DNA of 53,579 bases from Prochlorococcus sp. AG-402-N10 (GTDB lineage: Bacteria; Cyanobacteriota; Cyanobacteriia; PCC-6307; Cyanobiaceae), in assembly GCA_003216465.1 (NCBI GenBank), contig QCIU01000009.1, positions 1 through 53,579 of the forward strand, in the 5' to 3' direction. Under the pieces are notes generated by a model. That model searched no databases. It was not told the origin of the DNA and worked only from the letters and a program-made list of their open reading frames with translations. Each line of letters opens with the position of its first letter. Positions within the stretch are counted from its first letter, which is position 1. This document shows positions 37,138 to 43,614 of the stretch, piece after piece. The position numbers and the translations under genes are program-made.

Positions 37138-38412
37138 ATGAAGACTAGGAGCGAAATTTTAAGATTTATCACATATACGATTTTATTTATTCCAATAATA
37201 ATTTTTATATTAGAGATAGCTTTTGTAATGCTTAATAAATCAAATACTAAATTTGCAAGTGGAACAGTATATGATTCCCTAACTGGCTGGAGAAATAATT
37301 GTTTAAATAAAGATACTAATCCCGAAAATTTGAATTTTTTAATTTGTGATCAAAATGGATTTATAAAAACGCCTTATGAAACAAGTAATAAAAAAGAAAA
37401 TACATATGGAGTTTTATTACTTGGGAATAGTGTTGCTATGGGAGAAGGACTTTATGGATTTGATAATAAGAAAACTTTTGCGAGTCAATTAGAGAAAAGT
37501 TTAAGAATTAGAAATCCCAAAATTGATCTTATTAATGCAGCATTTTCAGGTTTTAACACCTGGCAAGAACACGTAGAGGCTTTTAGATATTTAAATTCTG
37601 AACCCTATCAAGATGACTTGCCATCCGCAGATCTTATTTTAAGTTTTGGAGGTATTCAGGACTTTTGGAATTTTATAAGACTTTTAGCTATTAATGATAA
37701 TGGCAAGAAAACCAAATATAGCTTCGCTAATAGCATGATGATAGACGAAAACAATATTAAATATATAAATTTTTTAACAAGTAGTTCATTAGGAAATATA
37801 AGAAGTGGATTTTTTTCATTAATAAATTCGTTAAAGACAAGTAGCAAATTTCTCTCTTATATAGAATTTTTAGGCTCTAGAAATAAAGTAAAGCCAGGAA
37901 GTTATGAAAAAAAACAGTTAACTATAAATCTAGAACCTTATACAAAAAATAAAAATCTTGAAGAGATTTTGAATGAGAAATTAAATTTAAATTTTGAAGA
38001 ATATGAGAAGATCAAAAATTATGCAATTCAATCGACATTAAGAAATATTATTTCTACAGCTAATCTTGATAGCAAATATATTTATGTATATGCTCCAAAT
38101 TACTTTAGTTCTTTATCAGAAGAGCAATTGAATGGGAGAAATTATAAATACGTGGTTGGGATAAAACATTTAGTAGGAAATCCAATTTTTCCATTAAAAA
38201 TTTTAGAAAGGGAGATGTATTTAATTGAAAAGGATTATAGGGAAACTTTATTGAGAGAAATAAAAAAGACTAGAACTGTTAATTATATTGATTATTCGCT
38301 AAAAGCTGGAGAAACTAGTTGGTTTTTAGACTATAGCCATTTTACTGAATTTGCCGCTAGTAAATTAGGTTCAGAACTTGCTATAGATATCTTAGATGCA
38401 ATAAATAAATGA
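37138..38412 (+). CDS. Membrane-anchored SGNH/GDSL hydrolase
   Basis: 424 residues. One N-terminal transmembrane helix (TYTILFIPIIIFILEIAFVML) puts the domain on the periplasmic side. SGNH blocks are readable: block I LLLGNSVAMGEG with the nucleophile Ser98, block II AAFSGFNTWQE, block III LSFGGIQDF, where the usual Asn of GxND is replaced by Gln or shifted, and block V DYSHFTEFAASKLG with the catalytic Asp and His. Relatives add or remove acyl groups on surface polysaccharides. It follows the DUF5989-like gene after 175 bases, the same partner set seen in other carbamoyltransferase cassettes. Confidence 0.85.
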   Translation: MKTRSEILRFITYTILFIPIIIFILEIAFVMLNKSNTKFASGTVYDSLTGWRNNCLNKDTNPENLNFLICDQNGFIKTPYETSNKKENTYGVLLLGNSVAMGEGLYGFDNKKTFASQLEKSLRIRNPKIDLINAAFSGFNTWQEHVEAFRYLNSEPYQDDLPSADLILSFGGIQDFWNFIRLLAINDNGKKTKYSFANSMMIDENNIKYINFLTSSSLGNIRSGFFSLINSLKTSSKFLSYIEFLGSRNKVKPGSYEKKQLTINLEPYTKNKNLEEILNEKLNLNFEEYEKIKNYAIQSTLRNIISTANLDSKYIYVYAPNYFSSLSEEQLNGRNYKYVVGIKHLVGNPIFPLKILEREMYLIEKDYRETLLREIKKTRTVNYIDYSLKAGETSWFLDYSHFTEFAASKLGSELAIDILDAINK

Positions 38413-38505
38413 TTTATAAGTATTAACTTGTATGTTTTTTCTTAAAGATTTCTTGAAGGTAAAGTTACTTAACCTATATGATTATAAAAAATTTTTTTAT
38501 ATTAA

Positions 38506-38832
38506 ATGAAGTTAAACAAATTTCTTAAAATATCTCTGGGATTATTTTTTGCTCTCCCAACAAGTATTCTTTTTGGAAATGAAATAAAGGCAAATTATTT
38601 TGGTGAAAGATTTGAGTATGAATTACATCAGGAAAATCTCCTAGCTTGCGGCGGCGGCGGCGGCGGTGGTGGTGGTTCTTCACCAGCTGCTAAGAAAGCG
38701 AAAAAAGAGAAGCAAACAAAAGCAAAGATAAGTTTTAAGAAAAGACAATTGTCTAAGGCCGCAGCAGCAGGAGAACCTACTGCTGAATTGTCGGCTGAAA
38801 TAGAGGCTTTAGAAGCACTTTTGGTAAATTAA
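38506..38832 (+). CDS. Secreted protein with a nine-glycine run and basic tail
   Basis: 108 residues. A signal peptide (KISLGLFFALPTSILFG, cleavage probably after KA near ANYFG) is followed by a short segment ending LLACGGGGGGGGGSSPAA, then a strongly basic stretch (KKAKKEKQTKAKISFKKRQ) and an Ala/Glu-rich helix (AELSAEIEALEALLVN). The Gly tract is coded by five GGC and four GGT codons, striking in such AT-rich DNA. No family is recognised. A cell-surface or secreted role is likely; whether it belongs to the preceding carbamoyltransferase module is open. Confidence 0.65.
   Translation: MKLNKFLKISLGLFFALPTSILFGNEIKANYFGERFEYELHQENLLACGGGGGGGGGSSPAAKKAKKEKQTKAKISFKKRQLSKAAAAGEPTAELSAEIEALEALLVN
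38650..38676 (+). repeat. GGC/GGT trinucleotide repeat (nine units)
   Basis: Five GGC then four GGT codons in frame within the secreted-protein gene, an in-frame microsatellite that could vary in length between strains. Confidence 0.9.
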
Positions 38833-38878
38833 AAATTAGATTTTAAACAATGGTTTGATTTTAAGTGTTTCTAAAACT

Positions 38879-39730
38879 TTAAATACATATCTTTGCATAT
38901 TCATCTTTAAAAACTTCTTTACCTAGCTTGATTGATCTATTTAGATCAATACAAGCTTTTTTAATTTCTTTTAGCCCAAAATGAGTAAGTGATTTGTTGT
39001 AATAAGTATTGTAATTATATGGATTTATTTTTATCGATTTTTTAAAATCCTCTAAAGCTTTTTTGTATCTCTTTAATTTATATCTACTAACCCCTCTATT
39101 ATTTAAAGCTATATATGAGTTTTTATTTAATTCTATTGATTTACTAAAATCTTCTATTGAATCTAAATATTTATTCTTTTTGAATTTTGCAACTCCTCGA
39201 TATAAATAAGCATAATCATCGTCCATATCGTATTTAATAGAACTAGTATAATTATTTATAGATTCTTCGTAGTCAAAAACTATCAATTGAGCGCTTGCCA
39301 TATTATAAAAAACTTCATCTTTAAAATCAGTTATTTTGATTAATTTCTCATAATCTTTAATAGCTCCTTTATAGTCTTTAAATTCAAACTTTGAATTTGC
39401 TATGTAAAAAAATATTTTGTTATCGGGATTGATCTTAAATGAATAATAAAAATCATTAATGGCTCCTTTAAAGTCTCCATAATCATGTTTAGTCTTTCCT
39501 CTTTCTAAATAAAATAAAAAATTATTAGGATCTTTTGAAATCGCTTTAGAATAGTTATTTATAATTTCTTTATTGACGATATTTGATTTCTTTTTTGATT
39601 GGTTGTCTTTATTTAAATAAGAACAACCAGAAATATGCAATAAAACTAATAAAGCTATAAATACTTTTACATGTTGATTCGAAGTTTGGTTTTTGATATC
39701 TAAATTTAGCTGTCCTTTAAAAAAATTCAA
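38879..39730 (-). CDS. TPR-repeat lipoprotein
   Basis: 283 residues. The N-terminus has a hydrophobic segment with a lipobox (VLLHISGCSYLN; Cys at about 36), preceded by an unusually long polar lead. The rest is about seven tetratricopeptide repeats, with repeated units such as YLERGKTKHDYGDFKGAINDFYYSF (seen in parts) and ALNNRGVSRYKLKRYKKALEDF. TPR lipoproteins usually scaffold protein complexes at the envelope. The gene is convergent with the poly-Gly protein gene. Confidence 0.88.
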   Translation of the reverse strand: MNFFKGQLNLDIKNQTSNQHVKVFIALLVLLHISGCSYLNKDNQSKKKSNIVNKEIINNYSKAISKDPNNFLFYLERGKTKHDYGDFKGAINDFYYSFKINPDNKIFFYIANSKFEFKDYKGAIKDYEKLIKITDFKDEVFYNMASAQLIVFDYEESINNYTSSIKYDMDDDYAYLYRGVAKFKKNKYLDSIEDFSKSIELNKNSYIALNNRGVSRYKLKRYKKALEDFKKSIKINPYNYNTYYNKSLTHFGLKEIKKACIDLNRSIKLGKEVFKDEYAKICI

Positions 39731-39952
39731 ATCTGAAAAAAGTTAAAATTCTTATTTTATTATTTATATTTTAGTTATTTCCTTAAAGAAAAAAACCTTA
39801 GTATAAATCTTAAATTTTGTTTTGTTAATTTAAAAAATAATAAATAAAATTAAGATAAGATAATCTCAACATTTCTATTACTCCATAGATAATAATGAAT
39901 AATTCTGCAGAATTTTTATATTATTTATTTAATGCTATATGGGGTAATCAAT

Positions 39953-40096
39953 TTATTTATCAACGGTATTCTCAATATCTTCTAAGAGATGTTTTGTTGA
40001 TCTACTAAACCCATTAGTTTTTAAATAATTTTGAGCTTCTTTAAATTTTTCAGCTACTCTTTTTGCGTAAGGAGTGTTCATTGATGCTTGAGTCAT
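39953..40096 (-). CDS. Small basic protein, 47 residues
   Basis: ATG at 40096, stop at 39953. It begins MTQASMNTPYAKRVAEKF and ends LLEDIENTVDK; soluble, helical and without membrane segments. The sequence has balanced coding-like composition against very AT-rich flanks. No family is recognised. The 220 bases between it and the TPR gene hold nothing I can identify. Confidence 0.5.
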   Translation of the reverse strand: MTQASMNTPYAKRVAEKFKEAQNYLKTNGFSRSTKHLLEDIENTVDK

Positions 40097-40247
40097 AATA
40101 AATTTGCGACTAAATTAATAATCAGTTTGTTCGCGACATTTTGTAAGTATTAAAAAATACAAGAACCGCAAAATAGGATTTTTTACTTAGTCTTTAAAAA
40201 ATATTGTATTCTTAAAGAAATTGACTAACAAAATTCTTTAGTAGTTG

Positions 40248-40547
40248 ATGATGTCAAAATTATTTTTAGTACTTTTTATTATATTTTTACTTTTTATTCC
40301 TATATTTCTTTTCTTGATTTATAAGAAAAAATATAATCGCTTAAAAAAAACAAAGAGTTTTTTATATTTAATACCTACGCCCAATGAACAAGAATATAAT
40401 CCTGATATTAATACTAATAATTGGGATTTGCATAGGAATAGATTAATTAAATTCGGTAGGTCTCAATATAAAGGATTAACTTTTTTTGTTAACTCAGAAG
40501 ATAGAATTTACTATCTTTCCGAGAAGGGAAATAAGGTATATTGCTAA
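40248..40547 (+). CDS. Small membrane protein, unknown
   Basis: 99 residues from the ATG at 40248 (MMSKLFLVLFIIFLLFIPIF); a TTG one codon upstream is also possible. One N-terminal transmembrane helix is followed by a basic stop-transfer (YKKKYNRLKK) and a 60-residue cytoplasmic domain with FGRSQYKGLTFFVNSEDRIYYLS. No family is recognised. Confidence 0.55.
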   Translation: MMSKLFLVLFIIFLLFIPIFLFLIYKKKYNRLKKTKSFLYLIPTPNEQEYNPDINTNNWDLHRNRLIKFGRSQYKGLTFFVNSEDRIYYLSEKGNKVYC

Positions 40548-40590
40548 TATCAGAACTTTAATTTGTAAATATTAAAAACCGAATAAAAAA

Positions 40591-40767
40591 GTGAATAGTT
40601 TTATTTCTATAAATTCAATAACGCTAAGTAGTTTATTAAGTAGATATGAATTTATATTAAGAGTAAAGCAGGAAATTATCAAAGAAGCTAATAAAAGATT
40701 TACAACTTGGTTTGGCTTGAATGGAGTTGCTAGAAAATTGAGTTTAAAGAGTTTATTACAAATATAA
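40591..40767 (+). CDS. Hypothetical protein, 58 residues, GTG start
   Basis: GTG at 40591, stop at 40765-40767. It contains SSLLSRYEFILRVKQEIIKEANKRF and then a Trp/Gly stretch (TTWFGLNGVARKLSLKSL), the first read in parts. Basic and helical. No family is recognised; it lies ten bases before the next small gene, which supports a short operon of unknown membrane-associated proteins. Confidence 0.4.
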   Translation: MNSFISINSITLSSLLSRYEFILRVKQEIIKEANKRFTTWFGLNGVARKLSLKSLLQI

Positions 40768-40777
40768 ATAAAAAATT

Positions 40778-41029
40778 ATGAAATATTTATTTTTATTTTC
40801 TGAAAAGTTTTATAGCTTAATTGAATGGGAATTGAATTTATTAAAACAGCTAAAAAGGAAACGAAGAAAGAATATCTTTCTAAGAGGCTCTTTTGCTTTT
40901 ATGAGTTTGCTTTCAATTTTATCTATATACTTTTTCCCACCTTTTATCTTTGGAACTTTGTTAGGTGAAGGAATAAGATTTAGTACATTTTTTATTTGGA
41001 TATGGATTTTAAATTTGAAGTTTTTTTGA
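40778..41029 (+). CDS. Small membrane protein, 83 residues
   Basis: An amphipathic start, a very basic stretch (LKQLKRKRRKNIFLRG) and one or two hydrophobic segments (SFAFMSLLSILSIYFFPPF and FFIWIWILNLKFF). Function unknown. Member of a run of same-strand small genes from 40.2 to 41.3 kb. Confidence 0.45.
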   Translation: MKYLFLFSEKFYSLIEWELNLLKQLKRKRRKNIFLRGSFAFMSLLSILSIYFFPPFIFGTLLGEGIRFSTFFIWIWILNLKFF

Positions 41030-41084
41030 AGAATTTCTTTAATATAGAATTCCAGTTTAAAATTAGGATTATAATTTTTATTTT

Positions 41085-41300
41085 ATGCCAAAAATATTTA
41101 AGCAAAATAAGTTCGCTCTATTGGGAGCAAATATTCTAATAATTGCGATATGGGTTTCATTAGCATCGGTATGCATAAATTTATTTATCGTAGATGATGC
41201 TCCTTTTTATATATATAAGATTGGATTTTTAATAAAATTTCTTCCTCCTATCTGGGTGACTTGGTTTCTCTGGATCAAGAGAGGAGGATTAAATAGATAG
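41085..41300 (+). CDS. Small membrane protein, 71 residues
   Basis: Two hydrophobic helices (ALLGANILIIAIWVSLASV and IGFLIKFLPPIWVTWFLW) with a short DDAPFYIY loop and a basic tail (IKRGGLNR). No family is recognised. The terminator at 41395-41429 lies downstream. Confidence 0.5.
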   Translation: MPKIFKQNKFALLGANILIIAIWVSLASVCINLFIVDDAPFYIYKIGFLIKFLPPIWVTWFLWIKRGGLNR

Positions 41301-41394
41301 AATTAAATCGGCATATTTGCGGATTTACGCTTAATTAAAATGATTTAAGATATGTACGCTTACTTGATGTTTTCTTGTGAGAATTAGGTATTAG

Positions 41395-41429
41395 GAGATC
41401 ATTTCAGCTAAAAAATGATCTCTTTTTTT
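41395..41429 (+). terminator. Rho-independent terminator
   Basis: GAGATCATTT (41395-41404), 8-base loop, AAATGATCTC (41413-41422), then seven T. A perfect 10-base stem; it ends the run of small plus-strand genes. Confidence 0.92.
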
Positions 41430-41456
41430 ATTAATTACTTTTTATTGAAAATAAAA

Positions 41457-41486
41457 GTGTTTGTCAGTATCCCTATTGACAAACAC
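41457..41486 (-). terminator. Terminator of the hli cluster
   Basis: GTGTTTGTCA, 10-base loop, TGACAAACAC: a perfect 10-base stem. On the minus strand it is followed by TTTTATTTT, so it should stop transcripts arriving from the hli genes to the right. Confidence 0.85.
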
Positions 41487-41516
41487 TCATGACGATTGAT
41501 TTAAATACAAGAAATA

Positions 41517-41696
41517 TTAAACTGGTAATCTACTATCTATCTCTACATCTCCTGAATCCATTAGACGTCCAATCTTTATAACTAATGCCATATCTAGTCT
41601 AGAGAATTCAGATTGATTATTAGTAATCCAATCTAATTCAGCTAAAGTTATTACTCCAATTGTATTAACTTTAAGAAAGAGTAAACCTAAATTCAT
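41517..41696 (-). CDS. Small hli-associated protein, 59 residues
   Basis: Start taken at the ATG at 41696 (MNLGLLFLKVNTIGVITLAELDW); an upstream ATG would overlap the 29-residue gene. The sequence has a hydrophobic N-terminus and a helical polar part (NNQSEFSRLDMALVIKIGRL). No family name is known to me. It is the last gene before the cluster terminator and probably belongs to the hli transcript. Confidence 0.6.
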   Translation of the reverse strand: MNLGLLFLKVNTIGVITLAELDWITNNQSEFSRLDMALVIKIGRLMDSGDVEIDSRLPV

Positions 41697-41700
41697 TTTT

Positions 41701-41790
41701 TTAGTTAACTGCTTTTTTACCTTTCGCAATCATTAGTACTGGGACTAGTAGATATGCAAAGAAAGAAATGAGGAATAGATCAAGGTTCAT
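41701..41790 (-). CDS. 29-residue membrane peptide in the hli cluster
   Basis: ATG at 41790, stop at 41701-41703: MNLDLFLISFFAYLLVP with a basic tail IAKGKKAVN. A single hydrophobic helix, in size like the small photosystem subunits, but I could not match it to one. It starts one base after the stop of the upstream hli gene. Confidence 0.55.
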   Translation of the reverse strand: MNLDLFLISFFAYLLVPVLMIAKGKKAVN

Positions 41791-41791
41791 C

Positions 41792-41920
41792 TTAAAAAAT
41801 TCCAGGTATTATCCAGCCAAATAAGCCATAATTTACGACTAGTGCGAAGAAGCCCATCATTGCCATTCTTCCATTAGTTTTTTCAGCATTTTGCCAGTAG
41901 TTTGTTTTTGAGTTTTCCAT
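41792..41920 (-). CDS. hli: High-light-inducible protein (HLIP), short
   Basis: 42 residues with the one-helix chlorophyll-binding motif of HLIPs: NAEKTNGRMAMMGFFALVVNYG and C-terminal WIIPGIF. The Glu-x-x-Asn-x-Arg pattern (EKTNGR) is the chlorophyll-binding signature. HLIPs bind chlorophyll and carotenoid and protect photosystem assembly under light stress. Third hli gene in the cluster in the direction of transcription. Confidence 0.93.
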   Translation of the reverse strand: MENSKTNYWQNAEKTNGRMAMMGFFALVVNYGLFGWIIPGIF

Positions 41921-41950
41921 TAAATTTGTAGTAATTGTTTTTAATAAGTT

Positions 41951-42091
41951 TTAAACGAAACCTGGAATTATTTGTCCAGTAGTTAGATATGCACCAATTG
42001 CAGCTATAAGTCCGATCATTGCAAACCTTCCATTAAGTGTTTCCGCAACAACCTTTTCTTTTTCGATTGTTTTTGTTTTTGTTTCAGTCAT
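41951..42091 (-). CDS. hli: High-light-inducible protein (HLIP), short
   Basis: 46 residues. A Thr/Lys-rich head (MTETKTKTIEKEKVV) leads into AETLNGRFAMIGLIAAIGAYL and TGQIIPGFV. The ETLNGR chlorophyll-binding signature is intact. Second hli gene of the cluster; its C-terminus closely matches that of the HLIP at 42258. Confidence 0.94.
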   Translation of the reverse strand: MTETKTKTIEKEKVVAETLNGRFAMIGLIAAIGAYLTTGQIIPGFV

Positions 42092-42192
42092 TTTTTTTGT
42101 TTGATAAATTTAGTAAGTATTTAAGGTCTTGTAATTGCTTATTGGTATAAAAAAAGAATCATTACCGTTAAAGAAATTACAAAAATAGGATT

Positions 42193-42255
42193 TCACCTAG
42201 TGGACTTATAAGCTTTAACCAGCTTTTTATAAAGTTCAGGAGAAATTTGTTCCAT
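42193..42255 (-). CDS. Possible 20-residue leader peptide between hli genes
   Basis: ATG at 42255, TGA at 42193-42195: MEQISPELYKKLVKAYKSTR. It starts two bases after the stop of the upstream hli gene. Too short to judge as a gene; listed because its position and charge pattern are unlike random AT-rich sequence. Confidence 0.2.
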   Translation of the reverse strand: MEQISPELYKKLVKAYKSTR

Positions 42256-42257
42256 TT

Positions 42258-42464
42258 CTAGAATATGCCTGGAATGATTTGACCTGTTGTTACGTAGGCA
42301 CCTAGCAAAGCGACAAAGCCGATCATTGCCCAACGACCGTTAACTTTCTCTGCATTTTGAGGGTAACCATCATATGAAACGGTTTCATCGATATAGGGGC
42401 GAGTTTCAGCTGGAAACATATTCTGTCTTCCACCGGATTCTGTTGTTACTTGTGAATTAGCCAT
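42258..42464 (-). CDS. hli: High-light-inducible protein (HLIP)
   Basis: 68 residues. A longer polar N-terminus (NSQVTTESGGRQNMFPAETRPYIDE, in parts) precedes NAEKVNGRWAMIGFVALLGAYV and TTGQIIPGIF. The EKVNGR chlorophyll-binding signature is intact. It is the first gene of the cluster, so the promoter should lie in the stretch after 42464. Three HLIPs in tandem is typical of high-light Prochlorococcus, where multicopy hli genes are shared with cyanophage. Confidence 0.95.
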   Translation of the reverse strand: MANSQVTTESGGRQNMFPAETRPYIDETVSYDGYPQNAEKVNGRWAMIGFVALLGAYVTTGQIIPGIF

Positions 42465-42764
42465 TGCTAGTTTTTGTAATTGTTAATTAATGTAACACAA
42501 GTATTAACCAATGTAAAGTAAAAGGACAAAATTGGTCGAATACTGCAATAATTGTATCATTTACGTCACATATTTGTTATAAATTGGATTATACCTAAAC
42601 TTTTGTTTTCAAAATAGTAATTATATTTATATTTTGGGTAGTCTTACTTCTTGACGATTAATTATTCCTAGATAAAGCCTTTTACTTGATGCATTAGTGT
42701 TTGATTAAGATAAGTTTTTATCTTCTAGAAAGATTAAATCGTCTAGCTTTTAGGGCCTTTCTGA
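42465..42764. other. Upstream region of the hli cluster
   Basis: 300 bases without a gene. It should contain the hli promoter for the minus strand, immediately right of 42464, and the 3' flank of the DUF1651 gene. I see no clear terminator or conserved box. Confidence 0.5.
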
Positions 42765-43055
42765 CTATCCAAAATTATGTGATACTTCTGTCCAACCATG
42801 CTCCTGTAGCTCGTTCCATTGCCCCCAGGCCTCGTTTAGTAGGATTTTGCTAGTAGATTTTAGACCTGCTGGCTCTCCTAGATGATTTGTATAAAAAAGA
42901 TGGGTAAAGATCTTAATATTGTTCTTGGGTGATTTTCTGCATCTTTCAAAGAAGATTAGTCTGCTCCCTTCAGCGTTAAGAAGGCAACCGTTGGGTGTAT
43001 CAATATTAGTGCCGTAAGAAAAATTAGACCAAGCATTAACCTCTCTAAGTGACAT
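42765..43055 (-). CDS. DUF1651-like protein
   Basis: About 96 residues from the ATG at 43055 (MSLREVNAWSNFSYG). The C-terminal part, LLNEAWGQWNELQEHGWTEVSH (in parts AWGQWNELQEHGW), and the central RLIFFERCRKSPKN follow the pattern of DUF1651, a family of small proteins nearly confined to marine picocyanobacteria, often in stress-induced or island regions next to hli genes. Function unknown. Confidence 0.7.
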   Translation of the reverse strand: MSLREVNAWSNFSYGTNIDTPNGCLLNAEGSRLIFFERCRKSPKNNIKIFTHLFYTNHLGEPAGLKSTSKILLNEAWGQWNELQEHGWTEVSHNFG

Positions 43056-43185
43056 CGAGTAACAATACATATGTACTATTAACTTTATAGCCCCTTAAGC
43101 TTCATGTCAACAGTTTTATTGAGTTAAGTACTTATTTACTATTTCAAAATTTCTATTTTAATTAGAAAAATAATTATATTAATCA

Positions 43186-43368
43186 ATGAACTATCGAGAA
43201 GAGCTAGAGTTTCAACTTCAGAAAGTTACCCTAGCAATACAAGAAGTGATTGAGGATACCTGCATAAATGAAACGGAAAGGCAAGAAAGAATAAAAAAAC
43301 TAATTAATTTCAAAGAGTCGATAATCTACAAGGGCAGGGAACTTCGTATTGAATTAGAGGTGGCATAG
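43186..43368 (+). CDS. Small helical protein, 60 residues
   Basis: Charged and entirely helical, probably coiled-coil: YREELEFQLQKVTLAIQEV and ERQERIKKLINFKES. A single Cys. No family is recognised. Coding-like composition against AT-rich flanks. Confidence 0.55.
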   Translation: MNYREELEFQLQKVTLAIQEVIEDTCINETERQERIKKLINFKESIIYKGRELRIELEVA

Positions 43369-43443
43369 AGCTTTCTACTTAATTTTAAAAAAGTAATAAT
43401 TGATTGTTATTATCAATTGAATAGACAAATCAAATCGATTTTA

Positions 43444-43605
43444 ATGTCACTTGGAACACCTGATTTAATACTTCTTATATTATTATTTGTGGCTCTACAA
43501 GCTTGGTGGATTATTCCCATAATTAAGAATAATAATAAAATTAATGAGAGAGGTAAAGAGTTAAGAGATGAAATTAAGCAGTTAGAAAAACTATACAAAA
43601 AATAA
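43444..43605 (+). CDS. Small membrane protein, 53 residues
   Basis: Start taken at the ATG at 43444 (MSLGTPDLILLILLFVALQAWW); a TTG nine codons upstream is less likely. One transmembrane helix followed by a charged coiled-coil tail (NERGKELRDEIKQLEKLYKK). Function unknown. It converges with selO, nine bases apart. Confidence 0.6.
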   Translation: MSLGTPDLILLILLFVALQAWWIIPIIKNNNKINERGKELRDEIKQLEKLYKK

Positions 43606-43614
43606 CTTAAGCTT

